Source: an uncultured Pseudanabaenaceae cyanobacterium (GTDB lineage: Bacteria; Cyanobacteriota; Cyanobacteriia; PCC-9006; JAAUQQ01). Taken from it: a stretch of DNA of 21,201 nucleotides. Location: assembly GCA_938015405.1 (NCBI GenBank), contig CALLPZ010000274.1:1-21201 (forward strand). Reading direction: 5' to 3'. Position 1 is the stretch's first letter. Each line of letters starts with the position of its first letter. Made by a program: the position numbers and the translations under genes. Under the pieces are notes generated by a model. That model made no database searches. It had not been told where the DNA came from and saw only the letters and a program-made list of their open reading frames with translations. Below, piece after piece: positions 14,789 through 21,201 of the stretch.

Positions 14789-16597
14789 CTAGGTATCGAG
14801 CTTGAGTACAGCCATGAAAGCATCTTGGGGAACATCTACTGTGCCAATAGACTTCATGCGCTTCTTGCCCTTTGCCTGTTTTTTCAGCAGTTTCTTCTTA
14901 CGGGAAATATCACCGCCGTAACACTTGGCCAACACGTCTTTTCGCAGCGCTGGAATATGGGAGCTCGCAATGACCTTGGCACCAATACAGGCTTGGATAG
15001 GAATCTTAAATTGGTGACGAGGAATCAATTCTTTCAGCTTGCCAGTCAAGGCCTTACCCATGTCGTAAGCCTTGTCTCGGTGAACGATCGCAGCCAAGGG
15101 ATCAACGGGATCTTTGTTGATCTGAATCTCCAGCTTGACGAGGTTATTCACTCGATACTCGATCAAGTGATACTCCATGCTGGCATAGCCTCGGGAACGG
15201 GATTTCATCTGATCGAAGAAATCAGTTACCACTTCCGCCAGGGGTAATTCATAAATCAGCGTGGTGCGCCCCTGGGTGAGATAGCGCATGTCCTTATACT
15301 CGCCGCGACGATCTTGGCAGAGTTCCATCAGGGTACCGACATACTCTTCAGGCGTAATCATGTCGAGGCGCACATAGGGCTCCTCAACCTTCTCGCGATA
15401 CTGGGGGTCCGGTAAGCGACTGGGGTTGTCGATAAACAGCTCTTCACCCTGAATCGTCGTGACTTTGTAGATTACCGAGGGTGCTGTGGTGATCAAATCC
15501 AGATCATATTCACGTTCCAATCGCTCCTGCACAATCTCCATATGCAGCAAACCCAGGAAGCCACAGCGGAAACCGAAGCCCATGGCGCTGGAGGTTTCGG
15601 GCTCATACTTAAGGGCTGCATCACTGAGCTGAAGCTTATCCAAAGCATCCCGCAGGTCGGGGTAACGGTCGGCTTCCGTGGGGAACATGCCACAGAAAAC
15701 CATAGGCTTAGCTTCCGAATAGCCCGGTAGGGGCTCTTCTGCAGGCTTTTCTGCGAGGGTAATGGTATCGCCCACCCGAGCATCGGCAACGGCTTTAATC
15801 GATGCTGCGAAATAGCCCACTTCTCCGGCATGGAGCTCATCTAGGGGCACTTGGCCAGGAGATAGGACGCCCAATTCATCGATGACATACTCTTTGTCCG
15901 ATGCCATCAAGAGCACTTTGTCGCCTTTCTTGACGCTGCCATCCATGACTCGGAAATAGACGATGACACCGCGATAGGCATCGTAATAGCTGTCAAAGAT
16001 CAGCGCTCGCAGGGTCTTGTCAGTGTTCTCTGGCGGAGGTGGCACCAAGTGAACGATGGATTCCAAGATCTCGGGGACACCAATGCCTTGCTTGGCTGAG
16101 GCCTCGATCGCATTACTGCAATCCAAGCCAATAATGTCTTCAATCTCCTGCTTAATCCGCTCTGGGTCTGCCCCCGGCAGGTCAATCTTATTCAGGACGG
16201 GAATGATCTCAAGATCGTTTTCCAGCGCCAGGTAAACGTTTGCCAGGGTCTGAGCTTCCACGCCCTGGGACGCATCAACAACGAGGAGCGCCCCTTCACA
16301 GGCAATCAGCGATCGCGACACCTCGTAGGAAAAGTCGACATGGCCCGGCGTATCAATCAAGTTGAGGACGTAGTCTTCACCGTCCTCACTCTTGTAGTTC
16401 ATTCGGGCAGCCTGAAGCTTAATTGTGATGCCTCGCTCCCGCTCCAGGTCCATCCCATCAAGGAATTGTTCCTTCATTTCCCGCGCTTCGACCGTTCCCG
16501 TATCTTGCAGGAGGCGATCGGCCAAGGTGGACTTGCCGTGGTCAATATGGGCAATGATGGAAAAATTACGAATCTTAGAAACAGGAACGTCAGTCAT
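14789..16597 (-). CDS. lepA: Elongation factor 4 (LepA), ribosome-associated GTPase
   Basis: A 602-residue translational GTPase, the normal length for the family. It acts on the ribosome, where LepA has been reported to promote back-translocation and to help subunit biogenesis under stress. GTPase motifs are intact: AHIDHGKST at 16-24 (G1), the switch segment RERGITIK, DTPGH at 82-86 (G3), and NKID at 136-139 (G4). The LepA-specific C-terminus is present, with YHLIEYRVNNLVKLEIQINKDPVDPLA and KVIASSHIPALRKDVLAKCYGGDISRKKKLLKKQAKGKKRMK-like basic ending. I chose ATG 16597 (MTDVPVSKIRNF) because it is the family N-terminus; a start at 16657 would add 20 residues of non-family sequence. The Shine-Dalgarno is weak. 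The gene is divergent from a histidine kinase gene. Confidence 0.97.
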   Translation of the reverse strand: MTDVPVSKIRNFSIIAHIDHGKSTLADRLLQDTGTVEAREMKEQFLDGMDLERERGITIKLQAARMNYKSEDGEDYVLNLIDTPGHVDFSYEVSRSLIACEGALLVVDASQGVEAQTLANVYLALENDLEIIPVLNKIDLPGADPERIKQEIEDIIGLDCSNAIEASAKQGIGVPEILESIVHLVPPPPENTDKTLRALIFDSYYDAYRGVIVYFRVMDGSVKKGDKVLLMASDKEYVIDELGVLSPGQVPLDELHAGEVGYFAASIKAVADARVGDTITLAEKPAEEPLPGYSEAKPMVFCGMFPTEADRYPDLRDALDKLQLSDAALKYEPETSSAMGFGFRCGFLGLLHMEIVQERLEREYDLDLITTAPSVIYKVTTIQGEELFIDNPSRLPDPQYREKVEEPYVRLDMITPEEYVGTLMELCQDRRGEYKDMRYLTQGRTTLIYELPLAEVVTDFFDQMKSRSRGYASMEYHLIEYRVNNLVKLEIQINKDPVDPLAAIVHRDKAYDMGKALTGKLKELIPRHQFKIPIQACIGAKVIASSHIPALRKDVLAKCYGGDISRKKKLLKKQAKGKKRMKSIGTVDVPQDAFMAVLKLDT

Positions 16598-16657
16598 ACC
16601 TGACTTTGGAACTCCGGGAAAAGGGACGAACTGGATAAAGTCTAAAGTCTGGAGCAA

Positions 16658-16701
16658 CCTGCTTCAGAATCAGCAGGCTAGAGGCTCTATTGACCCTCTA
16701 G
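16658..16701. other. Two small inverted repeats upstream of lepA
   Basis: CCTGCT (16658-16663) pairs with AGCAGG (16672-16677), and CTAGAGG (16678-16684) pairs with CCTCTAG (16695-16701). The two are back to back, within 105 bp of the lepA start, in what would be its 5' leader or promoter. They could form tandem stem-loops in the lepA mRNA leader or be operator dyads. Confidence 0.3.
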
Positions 16702-16735
16702 GCATAGGAATGACTTTACATATATTGATATTGTA

Positions 16736-16759
16736 ATCGTCTGATTGCGATTAGACGAT
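16736..16759. promoter_or_regulatory. 24-bp dyad in the lepA / histidine kinase intergenic region
   Basis: ATCGTCT (16736-16742) and AGACGAT (16753-16759) are perfect 7-bp arms around a 10-base centre GATTGCGATT that is itself partly symmetric (AT...AT). It lies about 140 bp upstream of lepA and 185 bp upstream of the kinase gene. A dimeric regulator site is the natural reading; no named regulator consensus fits. Confidence 0.4.
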
Positions 16760-16911
16760 GGATTTGTTGCTCCAATGTAATGACCGGGTCAATCATCCCG
16801 CACAATGCTGAGGCTGGCTTCTTATCAGCCGTAACGCTGATTTACCCCGACTAGCTAGGATTGGGCCTGTAAAGTAACAGTACTGCCTCCTTTAATGGGG
16901 AAGAAATTGCC

Positions 16912-16917
16912 TAGAAT
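16912..16917 (+). promoter_or_regulatory. Possible -10 element of the histidine kinase gene
   Basis: TAGAAT at 16912-16917 matches TATAAT at five positions and lies 26 bp before ATG 16944, which would give a very short leader. No good -35 hexamer is found at 16-18 bp, so the call is weak. Confidence 0.3.
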
Positions 16918-16943
16918 AGCCCCACGGTGAGCGATTTGAGCCC

Positions 16944-18473
16944 ATGTCCAGCAGAATTTCCGCCAGCTCTCAAAACTCAGCACCCGGCCCCCAGGGCTCG
17001 ACGGAGACAGTCGCAGCTCCCAGCTTAGCGTTGCGCAACTACGAAGCAGCTCTGACGCCTGCTCATGGCGCATTGCTGCGGCAGCTTCAGCGGAGCTTTA
17101 ATGCCACACCACAGCCCAGCGAACTCTGGCCGCAAGTCAGTCAGAAGCTGGGCTCAGCCCTCTGTCTCAGCGGTTGTCTAGCCTACAGCTATTGCACAGA
17201 CAACCTGATGCTCCCCTTGGCTGCGGCCTATGGCTTGGGAGCAGACCCACTAGCGGCGAAGGCATCCCTGCCGCTCGATACCCACAACACGGTTTCCCTC
17301 GCCCTCGCTCAGCTAGACCCCATTGTGGTAGCTGAACCTGCAGAATTAATCGAACTGGTCGAAGATCAAACGGCCACTTCCGGCTCGGTCCGACCCACCA
17401 CCCCACAGGTTGCAGTTTTAGTTCCCGTAACCTACCGAGGTGAGCCCAAGGGCTTGCTGCTGCTCTACCGGCCCGCAGCTGAGTCCTGGACCGGTTCAGA
17501 ACTTCTGCTACTGGCAGATATTGGCGATTCGCTGGGGGCCGCGATCGCCCACGGTATGGCCATCCAAGAGAACCTAGCCCTGGACCAAAAACTGCATCAG
17601 GTCAAAGACGACTTCCTCTACAAACACAAAGAAATTGAAGAGGCCCACCGCGAAGCTGAGCTGGCCTACCAGGAAGCCGAAGAAGCCTCACGCCTGAAAA
17701 GCGAATTCCTCGCCAATACCTCCCACGAGCTGCGCACCCCCCTCAACGGCATGATCGGCTTCCTCAAGCTGGTGATCGATGGCATGGCCGATACCGAAGA
17801 GGAGCTCCAGGAATTTGTTGGAGAAGCCCATAACTCTGCCCTGCTCCTGCTCGACATCATCAATGACATTCTCGATGTCGCCAAAATTGAAGCAGGCAAA
17901 ATGGAGTTGGACCTGAGCGTAGTCCAACTGAATGAACTGTTTGAAGACGTCAGCAAGAAAACTCGCCGTCAAGCCCTCGCTCGCAATCTGCTCTACGAAA
18001 TTACGCCGCCTAAGACCCACGACGAAGTCATTGTTTATGGCGATTATCAACGCCTCCTCCAGGTCTTGCTCAACCTCGTCGGCAATGCCTTGAAATTCAC
18101 CCACTCCGGCAGCATTGCTATCAGCAGCCGCATTATTGAGAAGGCTGTGATGGTCAATGACGAGGAAATGCCGGGTCTGCTCGAAATTCGCGTGGCGGAT
18201 ACGGGCATTGGTGTCTCCCTCGACCAACAGGCCAAGCTCTTCAAGTCCTTTAGCCAGGTGGATGGCTCCCGCACTCGTCAATATGGTGGCACGGGTCTGG
18301 GCCTGGTGATCTCCCAAAAACTGGTGGAAGCAATGGGGGGTGAAGTGCACTTCTACAGCATGGGCGAGGAGCTGGGCTCGACCGTGACCTTCACGGTGCC
18401 GCTGTACCAAAAGCCGGTCATGAAAGCCTCAACGGAGTCTGAGCTAGACGAGGCAGAAGCTGGTCTTGCCTAA
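16944..18473 (+). CDS. Soluble sensor histidine kinase with GAF-like domain
   Basis: A 509-residue two-component kinase without membrane helices, so it should sense a cytoplasmic signal. Residues about 40-205 form a GAF-like domain (VAVLVPVTYRGEPKGLLLLYR at 156-176). No cysteine in a phytochrome/CBCR chromophore motif is evident, so light sensing is not supported. Residues 205-250 are a charged coiled-coil linker rich in Glu and Ala. The HisKA domain has the phospho-acceptor His261 in SHELRTPLNGMIGF. The catalytic domain has the N box (NLVGNALKF, 377-385), DTGIG at 419-423, the F box (LFKSFSQVD, 432-440) and GGTGLGL at 448-454. All ATP-binding motifs are intact. There is no receiver domain and no response regulator gene nearby, so its partner is encoded elsewhere. 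The C-terminal tail is acidic. It cannot be assigned to a named Hik. Start ATG 16944 has only a weak GAG upstream. Confidence 0.92.
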   Translation: MSSRISASSQNSAPGPQGSTETVAAPSLALRNYEAALTPAHGALLRQLQRSFNATPQPSELWPQVSQKLGSALCLSGCLAYSYCTDNLMLPLAAAYGLGADPLAAKASLPLDTHNTVSLALAQLDPIVVAEPAELIELVEDQTATSGSVRPTTPQVAVLVPVTYRGEPKGLLLLYRPAAESWTGSELLLLADIGDSLGAAIAHGMAIQENLALDQKLHQVKDDFLYKHKEIEEAHREAELAYQEAEEASRLKSEFLANTSHELRTPLNGMIGFLKLVIDGMADTEEELQEFVGEAHNSALLLLDIINDILDVAKIEAGKMELDLSVVQLNELFEDVSKKTRRQALARNLLYEITPPKTHDEVIVYGDYQRLLQVLLNLVGNALKFTHSGSIAISSRIIEKAVMVNDEEMPGLLEIRVADTGIGVSLDQQAKLFKSFSQVDGSRTRQYGGTGLGLVISQKLVEAMGGEVHFYSMGEELGSTVTFTVPLYQKPVMKASTESELDEAEAGLA

Positions 18474-18611
18474 CCGAAATTCGGAGTACCGAAGACCATC
18501 GGTGCATATCAACTTTTATTTCAAACTTTTTGAATAAGCATGATCTTTCTCTCTTGAGTTTGGTCAGTTCTAGATGGGCTCGCCACATTGGAATCAATCT
18601 CCAGTGATGGA

Positions 18612-19709
18612 ATGAATGCCATGGTTGCCCTTATGAAGAAGTCCCAAGCCTCTAGCCTGACGAACTATTTAGGGGATGAGGCTGAAGATCTGCTGGCCTA
18701 CAAAGCCAAGGTTTCCCAGGAGCTCTTGCATCTGCCGGGACCAGACTGGGTGGAGCGTATTTTTCAACAGAGCGATCGCTCTCCCCAAACCCTGCGCAGC
18801 CTACAACAGTTGTATGGCCATGGCCGCCTCGCCGATACGGGCTATCTCTCCATCCTGCCCGTGGACCAAGGCATTGAGCATTCCGCCGCTGCTTCCTTTG
18901 CCCCCAACCCAATTTATTTCGACTCCGAGAACATTATTAAACTCGCGATGGAAGGGGGATGTAATGCTGTTGCAACAACACTGGGTGTGCTTTCGAGCGT
19001 CTCTCGCCGCTACGCCCATCGCATTCCCTTTATTCTCAAAATCAACCATAACCAACTGCTCACCTACCCCAGTCAGCATGACCAAATCATGTATGCCAGC
19101 GTGGAGCAGGCTTGGAATCTAGGCGCTGTGGCAGTGGGAGCAACCATTTACTTCGGTTCACCTGAATCTAACCGCCAGATTCAAGAAGTGAGCCAAGCCT
19201 TTGCCCGCGCCCATGAGCTGGGCATGGCGACAATCCTATGGTGTTACCTGCGCAATGGCGTCTTCAAGCAGGACCAGGACTATCACACCTCGGCAGATCT
19301 GACGGGGCAGGCGAATCATCTGGGCGTCACCATCGGTGCAGACATCATCAAGCAGAAACAACCCACCCTCAACGGCGGATACCCTGCCGTTAGCCAAGCT
19401 GCAGGAACGAGCTATGGCAAAACCCATGACAAGGTGTATAGCGAACTAAGTAGTGATCACCCCATCGACTTAACCCGCTATCAAGTGCTCAATTGCTATG
19501 CCGGGCGCATGGGATTGATCAACTCCGGTGGTGCTTCTGGAGCCAATGATTTGGCGGCAGCGGTGCGCACTGCTGTGATTAATAAGCGAGCCGGAGGCTG
19601 CGGACTAATCTCCGGCCGCAAGGCATTCCAGCGACCCATGGCAGAGGGGGTTCAACTGCTCCAGGCTGTGCAGGATGTGTACTTGTCCGATGAGGTGACC
19701 GTTGCCTAA
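18612..19709 (+). CDS. fbaB: Fructose-bisphosphate aldolase class I (FbaB/DhnA type)
   Basis: A 365-residue Schiff-base aldolase that cleaves fructose-1,6-bisphosphate to dihydroxyacetone phosphate and glyceraldehyde-3-phosphate, or joins them in the Calvin cycle and gluconeogenesis. It is very close to E. coli FbaB along its whole length: TGYLSILPVDQGIEHSAAAS at 76-95, SSVSRRYAHRIPF, GAVAVGATIYFGSPESNRQI at 171-190, SADLTGQANHLGVTIGADI, NSGGASG at 304-310 and INKRAGGCGLISGRKAFQ at 323-340. Lys247 in GADIIKQK is the likely Schiff-base residue. The start is unsure: in-frame TTG 18588 and ATGs 18612, 18621 and 18633 are all possible and none has a good Shine-Dalgarno; I give 18612. E. coli FbaB starts close to the 18633 Met (MKKSQASSL). 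Its stop is 17 bp from the stop of the convergent methyltransferase gene. Confidence 0.95.
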   Translation: MNAMVALMKKSQASSLTNYLGDEAEDLLAYKAKVSQELLHLPGPDWVERIFQQSDRSPQTLRSLQQLYGHGRLADTGYLSILPVDQGIEHSAAASFAPNPIYFDSENIIKLAMEGGCNAVATTLGVLSSVSRRYAHRIPFILKINHNQLLTYPSQHDQIMYASVEQAWNLGAVAVGATIYFGSPESNRQIQEVSQAFARAHELGMATILWCYLRNGVFKQDQDYHTSADLTGQANHLGVTIGADIIKQKQPTLNGGYPAVSQAAGTSYGKTHDKVYSELSSDHPIDLTRYQVLNCYAGRMGLINSGGASGANDLAAAVRTAVINKRAGGCGLISGRKAFQRPMAEGVQLLQAVQDVYLSDEVTVA

Positions 19710-19726
19710 GTCTTGCTGTTCAAGGC

Positions 19727-20365
19727 CTAGCGCTTAAAGACAACGGAAAGGTTATTGGCGGGCATGGGGATAACCTCAGCTCGCTTTAGCCCCTGTTGCT
19801 CTGCCACCCGAGTCACGTCCTCCAAATCTCTAACGCCCCATTTGGGGTTCCGCGATCGCAAGTTCTGGTCAAAGGCTGCATTGCTAGGAGCGGTATGCTC
19901 ACCGTCTTGCTTAAAAGGACCATAGAGAAACAGCAAACCATCAGCAGGCAAAATTCGCCCTGCTCCTACCATCAGCCCCAAGCAGGCCTCCCAGGGGGAG
20001 ATATGGATCATGTTGATGTTGATGATGGCATTGATGGGCGGTAGCTCCACGGCGCCGATGGTGCGAGTAATGCGATCGTCCTCAACGGGCCAGCTAGGCT
20101 CCAGTACATTCAAGTCGAGGGGGGGATGTAATTCTTGGCAGGGTTCATCGCTGCGCCAGGCCAAAATACTGCGGCGTAGGTTGGGGTCCACTTCGCTGGG
20201 TAACCAATGGCGCGGCCTCAGCTGAGCGGAGAAGTAGGCAGCATGTTGGCCACTACCGCTGGCAATTTCTAGGACGGTGCCTGTGGGAGGAAGCGTTGTT
20301 TGGAGAACTTGAAGGATCGGCTCCTTGTTGCGCTCGGCAGAGGGGGAGAATTGCAAGCCGTCCAT
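19727..20365 (-). CDS. DUF938 (UPF0585) family SAM-dependent methyltransferase-like protein
   Basis: A 212-residue soluble protein with a class I methyltransferase fold. Motif I is VLEIASGSGQHAAYFS at 31-46, the glycine-rich SAM loop. The N-terminus FSPSAERNKEPIL at 6-18 is a signature of DUF938/UPF0585, as are LPSEVDP after motif I, INMIHISPWEA in the middle, LLFLYGPFKQDG and FDQNLRSRNPKWGVRDLEDV. The acceptor substrate is unknown. The family spans bacteria and animals (METTL26). ATG 20365 is the family start; no Shine-Dalgarno is visible. It is tail to tail with fbaB (17 bp), and 57 bp separate it from the upstream caspase-like gene on the same strand, so the two could be cotranscribed. Confidence 0.88.
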   Translation of the reverse strand: MDGLQFSPSAERNKEPILQVLQTTLPPTGTVLEIASGSGQHAAYFSAQLRPRHWLPSEVDPNLRRSILAWRSDEPCQELHPPLDLNVLEPSWPVEDDRITRTIGAVELPPINAIININMIHISPWEACLGLMVGAGRILPADGLLFLYGPFKQDGEHTAPSNAAFDQNLRSRNPKWGVRDLEDVTRVAEQQGLKRAEVIPMPANNLSVVFKR

Positions 20366-20422
20366 AGGGGAGTCAGGGAATCAATGACTATCAGTTTAAA
20401 GGGGGGCTAGCGTCTCGCCTAG

Positions 20423-21201
20423 TCAGATCCCTGATCGATGCTGAGTGAGCAGTTCTCCCTGGCCTGGGACTTGCCCTTCACAGTCCAATAAGCGCTGAAA
20501 AATTTCCTGTTGCTGGGGCCAAGCCTGGACAACCTTCTCGGCAGCAACGTTAATCAGTTCCATGCGTAGGCGTTCTACATAGGCTGCTTCGACTTCATCC
20601 TGGGGTTCCCAGTCGGTCATGCGAGTCAGCCAGGGCTGATCTGTGGCCAAGTCTAGTTTCTGGGCGAGCGCTCTAATGACGGCAGCTCGCTCTGGGCGGG
20701 CGATGTCTAGCCAGCGATCTAGGGGCTTTTCTAGGATAAAGGCTGCGACTTCGGGGTCAATTTGGCGTTGGAGCCAGGCTTCTAGGGTGGAGATGGGGCG
20801 ATCGCTCGTAACCTCGTCGATTTTGGCGAAGGCATGGGCTTCGGCGTAGGAGATTTGGCCGTCGCGGTTGTAGTCGGCACTGGGGACGGGTTGGCCGACT
20901 CGGTCAATGCCGGTGAGTCCGGCGAAGAAGCTGGAGCTGTAGTCGCGGTAGTCGGCTTCGTTGACTTCGGGGGTGCAGCCGACGGAGGGGAGGTCTTTTG
21001 TGGTGGCGAAGAAGCCACAGCGGCTATTGAGGGCGACGGGTTGGTTGGGGTCGCCACCTTCGTAGATGATGTTGGCGAAGGAGCCGGAGAAGCATTGGGC
21101 CATCATGACGACGACGGGCTTTTCGGGGGGGAGTTGGTCGAGTTGGGTGGTGAGATCTTGGACGCTGATCAGGTCTTCTTGCCAGAGGATGAAGGTGTTG
21201 T
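20423..21201 (-). CDS. Caspase/legumain-like (clan CD) protein with EF-hand, 5' end outside window
   Basis: The open frame enters the window at its right edge and gives 258 residues, the C-terminal part of a longer protein. Near the edge, KPVVVMMAQCFSGSFANI has a hydrophobic strand followed by Gln-Cys-Phe-Ser-Gly, with Cys36 of the visible part (codon 21092-21094) placed as the nucleophile of clan CD cysteine peptidases (caspases, legumains). The matching His-Gly motif would lie upstream, outside the window, so catalysis cannot be judged. Then come CGFFATTKD, a YRDYSSSFFAGL segment, and a perfect EF-hand loop DYNRDGQISYAE at about 109-120. The last 130 residues are helical and charged. A start at ATG 21106 is excluded because the frame continues with protein-like sequence (NTFILWQEDLISVQDL). 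Calcium binding is likely; peptidase activity is inferred from motif only. Confidence 0.75.
   Translation of the reverse strand, partial: NTFILWQEDLISVQDLTTQLDQLPPEKPVVVMMAQCFSGSFANIIYEGGDPNQPVALNSRCGFFATTKDLPSVGCTPEVNEADYRDYSSSFFAGLTGIDRVGQPVPSADYNRDGQISYAEAHAFAKIDEVTSDRPISTLEAWLQRQIDPEVAAFILEKPLDRWLDIARPERAAVIRALAQKLDLATDQPWLTRMTDWEPQDEVEAAYVERLRMELINVAAEKVVQAWPQQQEIFQRLLDCEGQVPGQGELLTQHRSGI

Noticed and set aside
16869..16884. NtcA-like site GTA...TAC before the histidine kinase gene
   Set aside because: The spacing is nine bases and not the eight of GTA-N8-TAC, and the flanks do not fit.
17688..18410. 240-codon minus-strand open frame inside the histidine kinase gene
   Set aside because: Antisense shadow of the conserved HisKA/HATPase region, with Gln/His/Glu-rich random composition.
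1..21201. About 16 copies of GCGATCGC as a possible repeat array
   Set aside because: These are scattered HIP1 octamers, a known feature of many cyanobacterial genomes, not a local array or CRISPR.

Overview
The window is cyanobacterial chromosome. The HIP1 octamer GCGATCGC occurs about 16 times in 21 kb, far above chance. The gene content also fits: a phytol-kinase-type enzyme, a transaldolase with C-terminal EF-hands, LepA, a class I aldolase of the FbaB/DhnA type, a UPF0182 membrane giant, and a one-helix thylakoid-type small protein. I cannot name genus or species. No tRNA, rRNA, CRISPR array, insertion sequence or phage gene was seen.

Layout. Positions 1-204 hold the probable 3' end of an unidentified + strand gene. 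771-1598 (+) is a secreted FecR-domain protein, tail to tail with a phytol kinase-like enzyme (1602-2273, -). A divergent leader with an uncalled protein-like open frame (2375-2582) precedes pyrG (2639-4312, +). pyrG overlaps by 29 bp the end of an HD-domain protein (4284-5624, -). 6051-9221 (-) is a UPF0182 membrane protein. 9528-10958 (+) is a membrane-anchored coiled-coil/TPR protein. A 633-bp AT-rich gap with a perfect 17-bp hairpin, a direct repeat and a promoter-like element precedes a two-helix hypothetical protein (11592-12338, +) and a strong terminator.

12694-13872 (-) is transaldolase with two EF-hands. 14247-14471 (-) is a 74-aa one-helix protein resembling Psb35, with two HLR1-like (RpaB-type) sites upstream and a clear terminator downstream. 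14789-16597 (-) is lepA, divergent from a soluble GAF/histidine kinase (16944-18473, +), followed by fbaB (18612-19709, +). fbaB is tail to tail with a DUF938 methyltransferase (19727-20365, -). The window ends inside a minus-strand protein with a clan-CD-like QCFSG motif and an EF-hand.

Functionally this is a mostly housekeeping region: nucleotide synthesis, central carbon metabolism, translation, isoprenoid/tocopherol salvage, envelope proteins and light-linked photosynthesis. Most genes look monocistronic. I see no multi-gene defence, mobile or biosynthetic system. The best leads are the uncalled frame before pyrG, the HLR1-like tandem before the Psb35-like gene, the structured 10959-11591 gap, and the two EF-hand proteins.
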